Below, piece by piece: positions 44,301 to 52,926 of a stretch of DNA of 64,000 nt. Numbering within the stretch: the stretch's first letter is position 1; the number at the start of each line of letters is the position of its first letter. The stretch spans positions 2,686,357 to 2,750,356 of the forward strand of contig NZ_LMFJ01000001.1 in assembly GCF_001426755.1 (NCBI RefSeq). The letters run 5' to 3'. Source of the DNA: Aeromicrobium sp. Root495 (GTDB taxonomy: Bacteria; Actinomycetota; Actinomycetes; Propionibacteriales; Nocardioidaceae). Made by a program: the position numbers and the translations under genes. The notes beneath the pieces were generated by a model. The model saw only the letters and a program-made list of their open reading frames with translations, searched no databases and was not told the DNA's origin.

Positions 44301-44306
44301 TAAGGT
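44301..44306 (+). promoter_or_regulatory. -10 box of leaderless hydrolase promoter
   Basis: TAAGGT lies 6 nt before ATG 44313. The promoter is divergent from the cobN riboswitch transcript. Confidence 0.45.
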
Positions 44307-44312
44307 CGCGCC

Positions 44313-44933
44313 ATGACGCAGGAGTACGCACCGGGCCGGCTCGTCGACGTCGTGGGCGAGGGCCCGACCGTTCTCCTGTGGCACGGACGCGGCCCGGACA
44401 ACCGGCTCGCACTGACCCGCCTGGCGGCGGCCGTCGCCGCGTCCGGACGTCGCGTCGTGGTGCCCGACTGGGACTCCACGCACGAGGACGGCGGACGGAG
44501 CGACCTCCTCTCGTCGCTGCGGTTCGCCCGCGAGACGGCCGACGACGACCCCGACCAGCTCACGCTCCTCGGCTGGTCCTTGGGCGGCATCGCCGCAGCG
44601 AGCCTCACGCTCAACCAGCGACGGCTCGGGATCGGTCTGGCCCGCACCGTGCTCGTGGCCGCCGGGGCGTTTCCCTACGACGACCCCATCAGCGGCGCGC
44701 CCGTCGGGCCGGCCAAGCCGCCCGTGCAGCGCACCACCACGGTCGCCTTCGTGCACGCCCTGCGCGACGAGCTCATCGCCACCGAGGACGTGCACCGCGC
44801 CCACGCGGACTGGTCACAGGCGGGCTGGCCGGTCACGCTGCGTGAGCTCGACGCCGACCACTTCTCGATCGTCGAGGACACGGCCGACGAGGTCGCGTCG
44901 ATCGTGCTCCGCCCCCCGCCCTCCTGGGAGTGA
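44313..44933 (+). CDS. Alpha/beta hydrolase-fold protein
   Basis: 206 residues from ATG 44313. VLLWHGRGPDN near residue 20 (oxyanion region), the nucleophile elbow GWSLGG near residue 89 and the late DADHFSIVED with probable catalytic His near 189 make a complete Ser hydrolase. There is no signal peptide. The substrate is unknown. It lies between the riboswitch-controlled cobN and the helicase, and its stop is only 3 bp from the convergent helicase stop, so no terminator fits between them. Confidence 0.85.
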   Translation: MTQEYAPGRLVDVVGEGPTVLLWHGRGPDNRLALTRLAAAVAASGRRVVVPDWDSTHEDGGRSDLLSSLRFARETADDDPDQLTLLGWSLGGIAAASLTLNQRRLGIGLARTVLVAAGAFPYDDPISGAPVGPAKPPVQRTTTVAFVHALRDELIATEDVHRAHADWSQAGWPVTLRELDADHFSIVEDTADEVASIVLRPPPSWE

Positions 44934-44936
44934 GGC

Positions 44937-47459
44937 TCAGAGGGGGCCGACGGCCGTGACGTGCAGGACCGGCTCGCCGGCCTCGTCGGAGGCGGTCAGG
45001 TCGACCTCGGCGCTGATGCCCCAGTCGCGGTGGCCCTCCGGGTCGTCGAGGACCTGGCGGACGGTCCACGTGGTGGCGTTCTCCTCCACCATGAACAGCC
45101 GCGGACCGCGGGCCTCCTGGCCGGTCCCCATGCTCTCGTACTCGTCGTAGTAGGGGTCGATGGCCTCGCGCCACGCGAGCGCGTTCCACTCCGAGTCGGG
45201 AGCGAGCGCCTCGAGGGCCGTCCAGCGGCCGAACGCCAGCAGTTCCACGCGTCGGAACATGGCGTTGCGGATCATCGTGCGGAAGGCCCGCTTGTTGGCG
45301 GTGAGCGGCCGCGGCGGCTTGCCCTCCTGGGCCTGGGCGCGCACCTCGAGGGGGTCGGTGCCGGGCTCGATGAGCGCCTCCCACTCGTCGAGGAGGGAGG
45401 AGTCTGTCTGGCGGACCAGCTCGCCGAGCCACTCGATGAGGTCGGCCAGCTCGTCGTCGAGCGCCGACACCGGGACCGAGCGGCCGAGCGTCTTGTAGAC
45501 GTCGGAGAGATAGCGTAGGACGAGGCCCTCGGAGCGGGCGAGCTCGAACTCGGAGACGAGCTCGGAGAACGTCATGGCCCGCTCCCACATGTGCCGCACC
45601 ACCGACTTGGGCCTGAGCTCGTAGTCGCTCACCCAGGGATGACCGATGCGGTAGGCCTCGTAGGCCGCCTCGAGCAGCTCCTCGAGCGGCTTGGGGTGCG
45701 TGATCTCCTCGAGCAGCTCCATGCGCTCGTCGTACTCGATCCCGTCGGCCTTCATCTCGCCCACGGCCTCGCCGCGGGCGCGGTGGCGCTGCGCGTTGAT
45801 GATGGGACGCGGGTCGTCGAGCGTGGCCTCCACGACCGAGACGACGTCGAGCGCGTAGGTGGGCTCCTCGCGGTCGAGGAGGTCGAGCGCGGCGACGGCG
45901 AACGGCGAGAGCGGCTGGTTGAGCGCGAAGTTGGCCTGCAGGTCGACGGTGAGACGCAGGGTGCGACCGTCCTCGTCGGGGACGTCGAGCTCCTCGACGA
46001 CGCCGCCCGTGATCAGCGCCTCGAGGATCTCCTCGACGCGGTTGAGCAGCCGCTCCTGGGACTCCTCGGTCTCGCCACTCTCCCGCAGCAGGTGCTCGAG
46101 GGAGGCGCGGGCGTCGCCGGGGCGGGAGATGACGTCGAGCACCATGGCGTGGGTCATGCGCATGCGCGAGACGAGCGGTTCGGGGGTGCCGGACACGAGC
46201 TTGTCGAAGGTGCCCTGGCCCCACGAGACGAAGCCCTCGGGCGGCTTCTTGCGCTGCACCCGCTTGAGCTTCTTGGGGTCGTCTCCGGCCTTGCGCACGA
46301 GTCGGGCGTTCTCGACCTCGTGGTCGGGGGCCTCGACGACGACGTGGCCGACCGTGTCGTAGCCGGCGCGTCCTGCGCGGCCCGCGATCTGCTGGAACTC
46401 CCGCACCTGGAGCTGGCGCTGGCGGGTGCCGTCGTACTTGGACAGACCGCTGAACAGGACCGTGCGGATGGGCACGTTGATGCCGACACCCAGGGTGTCG
46501 GTGCCGCACACCACCTTGAGCAGGCCCTGCTGCGTGAGCGTCTCGACGAGACGGCGGTAGCGCGGCAGCATGCCGGCGTGGTGCACGCCCACCCCGGCAC
46601 GCACGAGGCGCGAGAGCGTGCGGCCGAACGCCGAGCTGAAGCGGAAGTCGCCCAGTGCTTCGGCGATGGCGTCGCGCTCCGAGCGCGTCGCGACGTTGAT
46701 GGAGGTGAGGGCCTGTGCCCGCTCCATCGCCGAGGCCTGCGTGAAGTGCACGACGTAGACCGGCGCCTGACCCGTGGAGATGAGCTGCTCGAGCGTCTCC
46801 TGGACCGGCGTGGTCACGTACTCGCTGATGAGCGGGACCGGTCGCTCGACCGACGTGACGACGGCGGTGTCGCGGCCCGTGCGTCGGGTCAGGTCCTTCT
46901 CGAGGCTCGTCGTGTCGCCGAGCGTGGCCGACATCAGCAGGAACTGGGCCCGCGGCAGCTCGATGAGCGGGACCTGCCACGCCCAGCCGCGGTCGGGGTC
47001 GGCGTAGTAGTGGAACTCGTCCATCACGACGAGGCCGATGTCGGCGCGGGCGCCCTCGCGCAGCGCGATGTTGGCGAGGATCTCGGCGGTGGCCGCGATG
47101 ATCGGGGCATCGGCGTTCACGGCGGCATCGCCCGTGACCATGCCGACGTTGTCGGCGCCGAAGATCTCGCAGAGCTCGAAGAACTTCTCGCTCACGAGGG
47201 CCTTGATGGGGGCGGTGTAGACGCTGCACTCGCCCCGGGCCAGCGCCGTGGCCATCGCGGCCGTGGCGACGAGGCTCTTGCCGCTGCCCGTCGGGGTCGC
47301 GAGCACCACGTTGGACCCGGCGAGGCACTCGAGGATCGCTTCCTCCTGGGCGGGGTAGAGCGTCAGCCCGCGGCTCTCGACCCACTGCTCGATGGCCTCG
47401 TTGACGGCGTCCTCGTCGAAGGCGGCGCCGTCAGGAGGGAGGACATCGATGAGGCGCAT
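44937..47459 (-). CDS. DEAD/DEAH-box helicase with DUF3516
   Basis: 840 residues from ATG 47459. Superfamily 2 helicase: Walker A ATPTGSGKSL near residue 54, DEFHYY (DEXH motif II) near 145, SATLG motif III, and QIAGRAGRAGYD motif VI near 370, in an order like Ski2/Mtr4-type RNA helicases. The C-terminal ~450 residues are the DUF3516 region, common in actinobacteria, of unknown role. It probably acts on RNA or DNA substrates in the cytoplasm. Divergent from cobG with a 75-bp repeat between. Confidence 0.9.
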   Translation of the reverse strand: MRLIDVLPPDGAAFDEDAVNEAIEQWVESRGLTLYPAQEEAILECLAGSNVVLATPTGSGKSLVATAAMATALARGECSVYTAPIKALVSEKFFELCEIFGADNVGMVTGDAAVNADAPIIAATAEILANIALREGARADIGLVVMDEFHYYADPDRGWAWQVPLIELPRAQFLLMSATLGDTTSLEKDLTRRTGRDTAVVTSVERPVPLISEYVTTPVQETLEQLISTGQAPVYVVHFTQASAMERAQALTSINVATRSERDAIAEALGDFRFSSAFGRTLSRLVRAGVGVHHAGMLPRYRRLVETLTQQGLLKVVCGTDTLGVGINVPIRTVLFSGLSKYDGTRQRQLQVREFQQIAGRAGRAGYDTVGHVVVEAPDHEVENARLVRKAGDDPKKLKRVQRKKPPEGFVSWGQGTFDKLVSGTPEPLVSRMRMTHAMVLDVISRPGDARASLEHLLRESGETEESQERLLNRVEEILEALITGGVVEELDVPDEDGRTLRLTVDLQANFALNQPLSPFAVAALDLLDREEPTYALDVVSVVEATLDDPRPIINAQRHRARGEAVGEMKADGIEYDERMELLEEITHPKPLEELLEAAYEAYRIGHPWVSDYELRPKSVVRHMWERAMTFSELVSEFELARSEGLVLRYLSDVYKTLGRSVPVSALDDELADLIEWLGELVRQTDSSLLDEWEALIEPGTDPLEVRAQAQEGKPPRPLTANKRAFRTMIRNAMFRRVELLAFGRWTALEALAPDSEWNALAWREAIDPYYDEYESMGTGQEARGPRLFMVEENATTWTVRQVLDDPEGHRDWGISAEVDLTASDEAGEPVLHVTAVGPL

Positions 47460-47494
47460 GCGTCCATTGTCTCGTGCCCGCCCCGGAGCACTCC

Positions 47495-47569
47495 CCTCGG
47501 CAACCTGACCCATCCCGCGGGAAGGATCCCGAGGGATGGGTCGGTTTGCCAACACCCCGTGGTAAACCG
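47495..47569 (+). repeat. 75-bp double-hairpin repeat, copy C
   Basis: This copy lies between the divergent helicase and cobG starts. Relative to copy A the inner stem is changed on both sides (CGGGA pairs with TCCCG in place of CGGAA with TTCCG), so pairing is kept by compensating changes. The second hairpin has one change (GTTTGCC). Confidence 0.9.
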
Positions 47570-47591
47570 TCGCGGGGGGCGGGGTGGCAGC

Positions 47592-48488
47592 ATGGCGGCC
47601 GTGACCCGCACGTACCGTGACCGCTGCCCCGGGGTGCTCCGGCCGTGGATCGCCGAGGACGGCGCCCTCGTCCGGCTGCGGCTCGTCGGAGGCCGCACGA
47701 CCAAGGGCGCTCTGCGCCACCTGCTCGAGATCAGCGCCGACCACGCCGACGGCGACGTGTCCCTGACCAAGCGGGCCAACCTGCAGCTGCGGGGCATCGC
47801 GCACGAGGACGGCTGCGTCGACCCGGCCTTCGTCGAGGCGGTCACGGAGGCCGGGTTCCTGCCCGCCCCGACCCACGAGCTCGTGCGCAACATCATGGTC
47901 TCGCCGCTCACCGGACGTCGGGGCGGCCAGGCCGACCTCGGCCCTGTGGCCGAGCAGCTCGACGCGCTCCTGTGTGCCGACCCCGCGTTCACCGATCTCT
48001 CCGCCCGCTTCCTGTTCGTCCTCGACGACGGACGGGGCGACCTCGTGGACCGCACGCTCGACGTCGGCGCCATGGCCGTGGACGCCGAGCACGCGCAGGT
48101 GCGGATCGGCTCCGAGCACTGGGGCGACGTCGTGACCCTCGAGGCGCTGCCCGAGGCCCTCGCCGACGTCGCACGGCGGTTCGTCGACGTCCGCGGCACC
48201 GGCGACGACGCTCCGTGGCACGTCGACGAGCTCGACGGTGCGGACGGGACGGGCGTCGAGGCGCTCTCGGGACCGCCGCACGCTCGCGACCTCCGCACCC
48301 ACGTGACGTCGCTCCCGCTGCCGCAGGGCATGATCGCGCAGGACGACGGCCGGTCCGTCGAGCACGTCCCCGTCCCCGACGGGCTGCTCACGCCCGAGCT
48401 CGCCAGGCCGCTGCTGGACCGTGCGGCCGGTCCCGTCGTCGTGACCCCCTGGCGCAGCCTGCTGCTCCCCGACCTGGAGGACGCATGA
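47592..48488 (+). CDS. cobG: CobG-like precorrin-3B synthase, C-terminally short
   Basis: 298 residues from ATG 47592. It has the two ferredoxin-like half-domains of the nitrite/sulfite reductase family: LVRLRLVGGRTTKGALRHLLEISADH, SLTKRANLQLRGI, HELVRNIMVSPLTG, and a second half ending VTPWRSLLLPDLEDA. Typical CobG is about 100 residues or more longer and carries a C-terminal Cys motif for a [4Fe-4S] centre. That part is absent; only three scattered Cys remain. cobH starts within its stop (ATGA), so no room exists for the missing part. It may be a non-catalytic or partner-dependent form. No riboswitch is seen upstream. Confidence 0.78.
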   Translation: MAAVTRTYRDRCPGVLRPWIAEDGALVRLRLVGGRTTKGALRHLLEISADHADGDVSLTKRANLQLRGIAHEDGCVDPAFVEAVTEAGFLPAPTHELVRNIMVSPLTGRRGGQADLGPVAEQLDALLCADPAFTDLSARFLFVLDDGRGDLVDRTLDVGAMAVDAEHAQVRIGSEHWGDVVTLEALPEALADVARRFVDVRGTGDDAPWHVDELDGADGTGVEALSGPPHARDLRTHVTSLPLPQGMIAQDDGRSVEHVPVPDGLLTPELARPLLDRAAGPVVVTPWRSLLLPDLEDA

Positions 48489-49147
48489 CGCTGCTGCCCC
48501 CGCCCCACCGCTACGAGTACGAGGGCAGCGGACCGGCCATCTACGTCGACTCGTTCGCCACGATCCGCGCCGAGACGGACCTGACCGGTGTCCCGGCCGA
48601 CGCCGAGAAGGTGGCCGTGCGGATGATCCACGGCACCGGTCAGACCGACCTCGTGAAGGACCTCGTGATCCATCCCGGCCTGGCCGGCGCGGCCCGCACG
48701 GCCCTGGAGACCGGCGCGCCCATCTTCACCGACGCGCACATGGTGGCCTCGGGCGTCACGCGGGCCCGCCTCCCGCGCGAGAACGACGTGATCTGCATGC
48801 TGCGCGACGAGCGCGTGCCGGGGCTCGCCACCGCGTGGGGCACGACCCGCTCGGCCGCTGCCGTCTCCCTGTGGGGCGACCGCCTCGAGGGCGCGCTCGT
48901 GGCGATCGGCAACGCCCCCACGGCGCTGTTCCACCTCCTCGAGCTCATCGCCGACGGAGGTCCCCGGCCGGCTGCCATCGTCGGTGTGCCCGTCGGCTTC
49001 ATCGGCGCGGCCGAGTCCAAGGAGGCCCTCGCCTCGTTCGCCGCCGACACCGGCATCAACGTCCCGTTCGTCACGGTGCACGGGCGCCGCGGGGGCTCGG
49101 CCATGGCGGCGTCGGCCGTCAACGCGCTCGCACAGGAGAAGGAGTGA
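48485..49147 (+). CDS. cobH: Precorrin-8X methylmutase
   Basis: 220 residues. It moves the C11 methyl to C12, giving hydrogenobyrinic acid. AVRMIHGTGQTDLVKDL near residue 45 contains the catalytic His; IFTDAHMVASGVTRARLP near 80 and VGFIGAAESKEAL near 170 are the other family motifs. It overlaps both neighbours by 4 bp, making a tightly coupled cobG-cobH-cobIJ set. Confidence 0.97.
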   Translation: MTLLPPPHRYEYEGSGPAIYVDSFATIRAETDLTGVPADAEKVAVRMIHGTGQTDLVKDLVIHPGLAGAARTALETGAPIFTDAHMVASGVTRARLPRENDVICMLRDERVPGLATAWGTTRSAAAVSLWGDRLEGALVAIGNAPTALFHLLELIADGGPRPAAIVGVPVGFIGAAESKEALASFAADTGINVPFVTVHGRRGGSAMAASAVNALAQEKE

Positions 49148-50640
49148 GCGCGTTCCGCGTCGTCGGCGTGGGGCCGGGCGACCCCGAGCTCGTGACCCTC
49201 AAGGCGGCCCGGCTCATCCGCGAGGCCGGCGTCGTGGCGTACCACCAGGGCGTCGGGAAGTCCTCCAACGCGCGACGCATCGTGGCCGACCTCGTGAGTC
49301 CCGGAACGGTCGAGGAGGTGCTCCAGTACCCCGTCACGACCGGGGTCACCGACCACCCCGGCGGCTACGACGGCGCCATGAGCGACTTCTACGACGAGTG
49401 CGAGCAGCGCGTCGGGGCGCACCTGGCGCAGGGCCGGGACGTCGTGCTGCTGGCGGAGGGCGACCCGCTCCTCTACGGCTCGGCGATGTACCTGCACGAC
49501 CGGCTGTCGGAGCGGCACGAGACGGCGATCGTGCCGGGAGTGCCTGCGTTCGCCGCGGCCACCGCCGCGGCCGGGACACCGCTCGTGCGCCACACCGACG
49601 TGCTCACCGTCCTGCCCGGGACGCTCGACGAGCCCGAGCTGGCCCGGCGTCTCGCCGACACCGACGGCGCCATCATCATGAAGCTCGGCCGCACCTTCGC
49701 CAAGGTCCGCTCGGCCATGGAGCAGGCGGGCCGTCTCGACGGCGCGCTCTACGTGGAGCGAGCGTCGATGGCCGAGGAACGCTCCATGCCGGTGGCCGAC
49801 GTCGACCCCGCGACCGTCCCGTACTTCTCGCTCATCGTGGTCCCCGGCGACACGAAGCCGGTGCCGCGCCCCCGCGACGTCAGGCCGTCGGCGACGGCCG
49901 AGGTGCTCGTCGTCGGCCTGGGCCCCGGACCCGACCGCTGGCTCACCCCCGAGGTCGAGCAGGCGCTCGCCGAGGTCGGCCACGTCGTCGGCTACGCCCC
50001 CTACGTGGAGCGGGTGCCGCAGCGCGCGGGCCTGCAGCGGCACGCGTCGGGCAACACCGTCGAGGTGGACCGCGCGCGGCTCGCCCTCGACCTCGCGCTG
50101 TCCGGTGAGAAGGTCGCGGTCGTCTCGGGCGGCGATGCCGGAGTCTTCGGCATGGCGTCGGCCGTGTTCGAGGCCGCGGAGGACCCGCAGTACGCCGACG
50201 TCCACGTGAAGGTGCTGCCCGGGGTCTCTGCCGTCCAGGCCGTCGCGGCCCGGGCGGGAGCTCCCGTCGGTGCCGACTTCGCAGTCCTGAGCCTCTCGGA
50301 CCGGCTCAAGCCGTGGGACGTCGTGGAGGCGCGTGTACGCGCCATCGCCCGCGCCGACCTCGTCCTCGCCGTCTACAACCCGCGCTCCCGCGCCCGTCCG
50401 ACGCAGGTGGGCGAGCTGCGCTCGATCCTGCTCGAGGAGCGTCCTGGCGACACCGTCGTCGTGGTCGGGCGCGACGTCGGCCGTGCCGAGGAGTCGCTCA
50501 CCGTCACGACGCTCGAGGCGCTCGATCCCGAGACCATCGACATGAAGTGCCTGCTCGTCATCGGTGCCTCGTCGACGCGCGTCACCGCGAGCGGCCAGGT
50601 CTGGACCCCTCGCTTCGTCGACCCCACCCCTTCCCCCTGA
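49144..50640 (+). CDS. cobIJ: Fused precorrin-2 C20- and precorrin-3B C17-methyltransferase
   Basis: 498 residues from GTG 49144. Two tetrapyrrole-methylase domains are joined. CobI is about residues 1-245 (VVGVGPGDPELVTLKAARLI, GDPLLYGSAMYL, VPGVPAFAAATAAAG) and CobJ about 255-498 (VVGLGPGPDRWLTPEVEQAL, SGGDAGVFGMAS, YNPRSRARP). They methylate C20 and then C17 with ring contraction. The fusion is common in actinobacteria. Coupled to cobH, it converges on cobM over a strong inverted repeat. Confidence 0.96.
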   Translation: MSAFRVVGVGPGDPELVTLKAARLIREAGVVAYHQGVGKSSNARRIVADLVSPGTVEEVLQYPVTTGVTDHPGGYDGAMSDFYDECEQRVGAHLAQGRDVVLLAEGDPLLYGSAMYLHDRLSERHETAIVPGVPAFAAATAAAGTPLVRHTDVLTVLPGTLDEPELARRLADTDGAIIMKLGRTFAKVRSAMEQAGRLDGALYVERASMAEERSMPVADVDPATVPYFSLIVVPGDTKPVPRPRDVRPSATAEVLVVGLGPGPDRWLTPEVEQALAEVGHVVGYAPYVERVPQRAGLQRHASGNTVEVDRARLALDLALSGEKVAVVSGGDAGVFGMASAVFEAAEDPQYADVHVKVLPGVSAVQAVAARAGAPVGADFAVLSLSDRLKPWDVVEARVRAIARADLVLAVYNPRSRARPTQVGELRSILLEERPGDTVVVVGRDVGRAEESLTVTTLEALDPETIDMKCLLVIGASSTRVTASGQVWTPRFVDPTPSP

Positions 50641-50694
50641 GCGTGACGTCTGGGGGGTGATCTCACGGATTCCGGCCCGCAGACGTCACACTCA
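50638..50694. terminator. Inverted repeat between cobIJ and cobM
   Basis: TGAGCGTGACGTCTG (50638-50652, including the cobIJ stop) pairs with CAGACGTCACACTCA (50680-50694) at 14 of 15 positions, with a 27-nt loop. It lies between convergent stops and lacks a T-tract. Confidence 0.65.
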
Positions 50695-50705
50695 GCGGGG
50701 GCGGG

Positions 50706-51461
50706 TCAGCGCTTGAGGGAGCGGTCCCTCGTCGGGGCGTAGAGGTAGGACTCGGCGCCGCGGACATCAGGCGCCAGGGCCCGACCCACGAGCACGACGG
50801 CCGCCTGGCGCAGGCCCTCGGCCTCCACCTGGTCGGCGATGTCGGCGAGGGTCCCGCGCAGCACGCGCTCCTGCGGCTGCGAGGCCCGCGACACCACCAC
50901 GACGGGGCAGTCGTCCCCGTAGTGCTCGGCCAGCTCGGCAGCCAGCTCGCGGGTGCGGGTGATCGCGAGGTGCAGGCACAGGGTGGCGCCGGTGGCCGCG
51001 AACGACGCGAGCTGCTCGCCCTCCGGCATCGCCGTTGAGCGGGCCTGCGTGCGGGTGAGCACGACCGACTGCACGAGCTCGGGCACCGTGAGCTCTGCGC
51101 CCACGATGGCTGCCGCGGCCGCGTACGCGGGCACCCCCGGGGTCACGTCCCACGGCACGCCGTGCGCGTCGAGCCGGCGCGCCTGCTCGTGCACCGCGGA
51201 GTAGAGCGAGGGGTCGCCGGAGCACAGCCGAACGACCTCGAGGCCGGCCGCCTGGGCGTCGACCAGCTCGGCCGTGATGCGGTCGAGGTCGAGGTCCTGC
51301 GTGTCCACGAGGCGAGCGTCCTCGCGGCAGTGCGAGAGCACCTCGGCGTCGAGGTACGTGCCGGCGTAGACCACCACGTCGGCGGCGCGCAGCAGGTTCA
51401 CGGCGCGCAGGGTCAGGAGGTCTGCGGCACCGGGGCCGGCTCCCACGAAGTGGACGGTCAC
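50706..51461 (-). CDS. cobM: Precorrin-4 C11-methyltransferase
   Basis: 251 residues from GTG 51461, overlapping the cobL stop (GTGA); an upstream start at 51488 is less likely. VHFVGAGPGAADLLTLRAVNLL at the start, RLCSGDPSLYSAVHEQ near 85 and VTPGVPAYAAAAAI near 105 are the SAM-binding methylase motifs; the order matches CobM. It methylates C11 of precorrin-4. Coupled to cobL. Confidence 0.95.
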   Translation of the reverse strand: MTVHFVGAGPGAADLLTLRAVNLLRAADVVVYAGTYLDAEVLSHCREDARLVDTQDLDLDRITAELVDAQAAGLEVVRLCSGDPSLYSAVHEQARRLDAHGVPWDVTPGVPAYAAAAAIVGAELTVPELVQSVVLTRTQARSTAMPEGEQLASFAATGATLCLHLAITRTRELAAELAEHYGDDCPVVVVSRASQPQERVLRGTLADIADQVEAEGLRQAAVVLVGRALAPDVRGAESYLYAPTRDRSLKR

Positions 51462-52657
51462 GCTCGGTCTCCCTTGACGACGCTCCACTGCACGACGGTG
51501 CGGGCGGGCGACCAGCCGCGGAAGGAGCCAATGGTGTCGGCGTGCTCGACGGAGAGCCGCGTCAGCTCACCGCCCCACGAGCCGTGGCGCCGGACGAGCT
51601 CGGCCTCGGTCTCCAGCGTCACGCCGTGGACGACGAGCCGTCCGCCGACGTCGAGCGCGTCCCAGCAGGCCTCGAGCAGCCCGGGACGGGTGGCTCCCCC
51701 GCCGACGAAGACGGCATCCGGGTCCGGGAGCGCAGCCAGGACCTCGGGTGCACCGCCCTCGGTCACCTCCACGCGCGGGACGCCGAGTCGCAGTGCGTTG
51801 GTCCGGATCCTCGCCGCCCGCTCCGGGTCCTTCTCGACGGCCGAGACCGAGCAGCGCGGATGGGCGCGGGCCCACTCGATGCCCACGGACCCGGCTCCCG
51901 CGCCGACGTCCCAGAGGTGCTCGCCCGGAAGCGGCGCGAGCCTGGCGAGTGCTGCTGCCCGGACGTCGCGCTTGGTCAGCTGGCCGTCGTGGTCGAAGGC
52001 GTGGTCGGGGAGCCCGCCCAGGAGGGGCAGGACACGCCCCTCGCCGGCCACCTCCACGGCCAGGACGTGCAGCGCCGAGGCTGCGCCCGACCAGGTGGTC
52101 GCGTCGCCGGTCCGGACCGACTCGAAGGGGCTGCCCAGCTCGCTCAGCACCGTGAGCGTCGACGCCCCGAACCCCAGCTCGCGCAGCTGGGCTGCCACCT
52201 CCACCGGGACCGAGCCGTCGTTGGAGAGGACCAGCACGCGCGCGCCGGGCACGAGGTGGCGGGGCAGCTCGCGGTGGTCGCGGATCACCGAGGTGGTCTC
52301 CGCAGGCCACACCAGACGGGCCCGTGCCTCCGACACCGACGAGACCGCCGGCACCACGGTCACCGCGGCGGGATCGCCGAGCACGTCGACGAGCGTCGTC
52401 GCCACGCCGTGCAGGAGGGGATCCCCCGACGCCAGGGCGACGACGCGGTCCGCGCCGTCGAGCTCCTCGAGGATCGGGAGGATGCTGGCGCGCAAGGGCG
52501 AGCCCCACGGAACGCGACGCGCGACGACCTCGTCGGGCAGCAGCTCGAGCTGTCGTCGCGAGCCGATCACGACGTCGGCCCCGAGCACCTCGGCCAGCCC
52601 CCTGCCCTCGAGCCCGTGGGCACCGATGCCGACGACGAGGACGTGGGGCGTGGACAT
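51458..52657 (-). CDS. cobL: Precorrin-6Y C5,15-methyltransferase (decarboxylating)
   Basis: 399 residues from ATG 52657. Two domains: CobE/CbiE-like methylase (residues ~1-200; VLVVGIGAHGLEGRGLAEVL, LASGDPLLHGVATTL) and CbiT-like Rossmann methylase with decarboxylase activity (~205-399; LWDVGAGAGSVGIEWARAHP, VFVGGGATRPGLLEAC). It methylates C5 and C15 and decarboxylates the C12 acetate. It is divergent from the chelatase operon; its own leader shows no riboswitch. Confidence 0.95.
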   Translation of the reverse strand: MSTPHVLVVGIGAHGLEGRGLAEVLGADVVIGSRRQLELLPDEVVARRVPWGSPLRASILPILEELDGADRVVALASGDPLLHGVATTLVDVLGDPAAVTVVPAVSSVSEARARLVWPAETTSVIRDHRELPRHLVPGARVLVLSNDGSVPVEVAAQLRELGFGASTLTVLSELGSPFESVRTGDATTWSGAASALHVLAVEVAGEGRVLPLLGGLPDHAFDHDGQLTKRDVRAAALARLAPLPGEHLWDVGAGAGSVGIEWARAHPRCSVSAVEKDPERAARIRTNALRLGVPRVEVTEGGAPEVLAALPDPDAVFVGGGATRPGLLEACWDALDVGGRLVVHGVTLETEAELVRRHGSWGGELTRLSVEHADTIGSFRGWSPARTVVQWSVVKGDRA

Positions 52658-52778
52658 GCGGGCGAGGCTACCGGCCCGCTCAGGGACGCGAGAATCGGCG
52701 TTCGGCCGGACCGGGAGTGCGCCAGGCAGTTCCTCCGTCGGCGCCGCCCCGGATACGCTGGTGCCCGATCAACAGCCT

Positions 52779-52890
52779 GAGGTGCCCCGCGAGGGGAGAA
52801 TCAGGGAAGCCGGTGAGAGTCCGGCACAGGGCCCGCTGCGGTGACCTGGGACTGCGTTCGCAGGACCCAGGAAGTCCGAAGACCGGCCTC
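52779..52890 (+). ncRNA. Cobalamin riboswitch upstream of the chelatase-cobO-cobBC operon
   Basis: GGGAAGCCGGTGAGAGTCCGGC (52804 onward) followed by ACAGGGCCCGCTGCGGTGACC, a variable hairpin, and GGAAGTCCGAAGACCGGCC is the canonical AdoCbl-type core. GAGG and CCTC close P1. A TACGCT -10 candidate is at 52754-52759. The aptamer ends ~36 nt before ATG 52927. Confidence 0.92.
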
Positions 52891-52926
52891 GGGCTGTCAG
52901 CCAGGCGCGACGAGCGGGAGCCCCGA

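Noticed and set aside
47592..48488. Frameshifted full-length cobG
   Set aside because: cobH starts in the cobG stop and is intact, leaving no room for a shifted C-terminal Cys motif.
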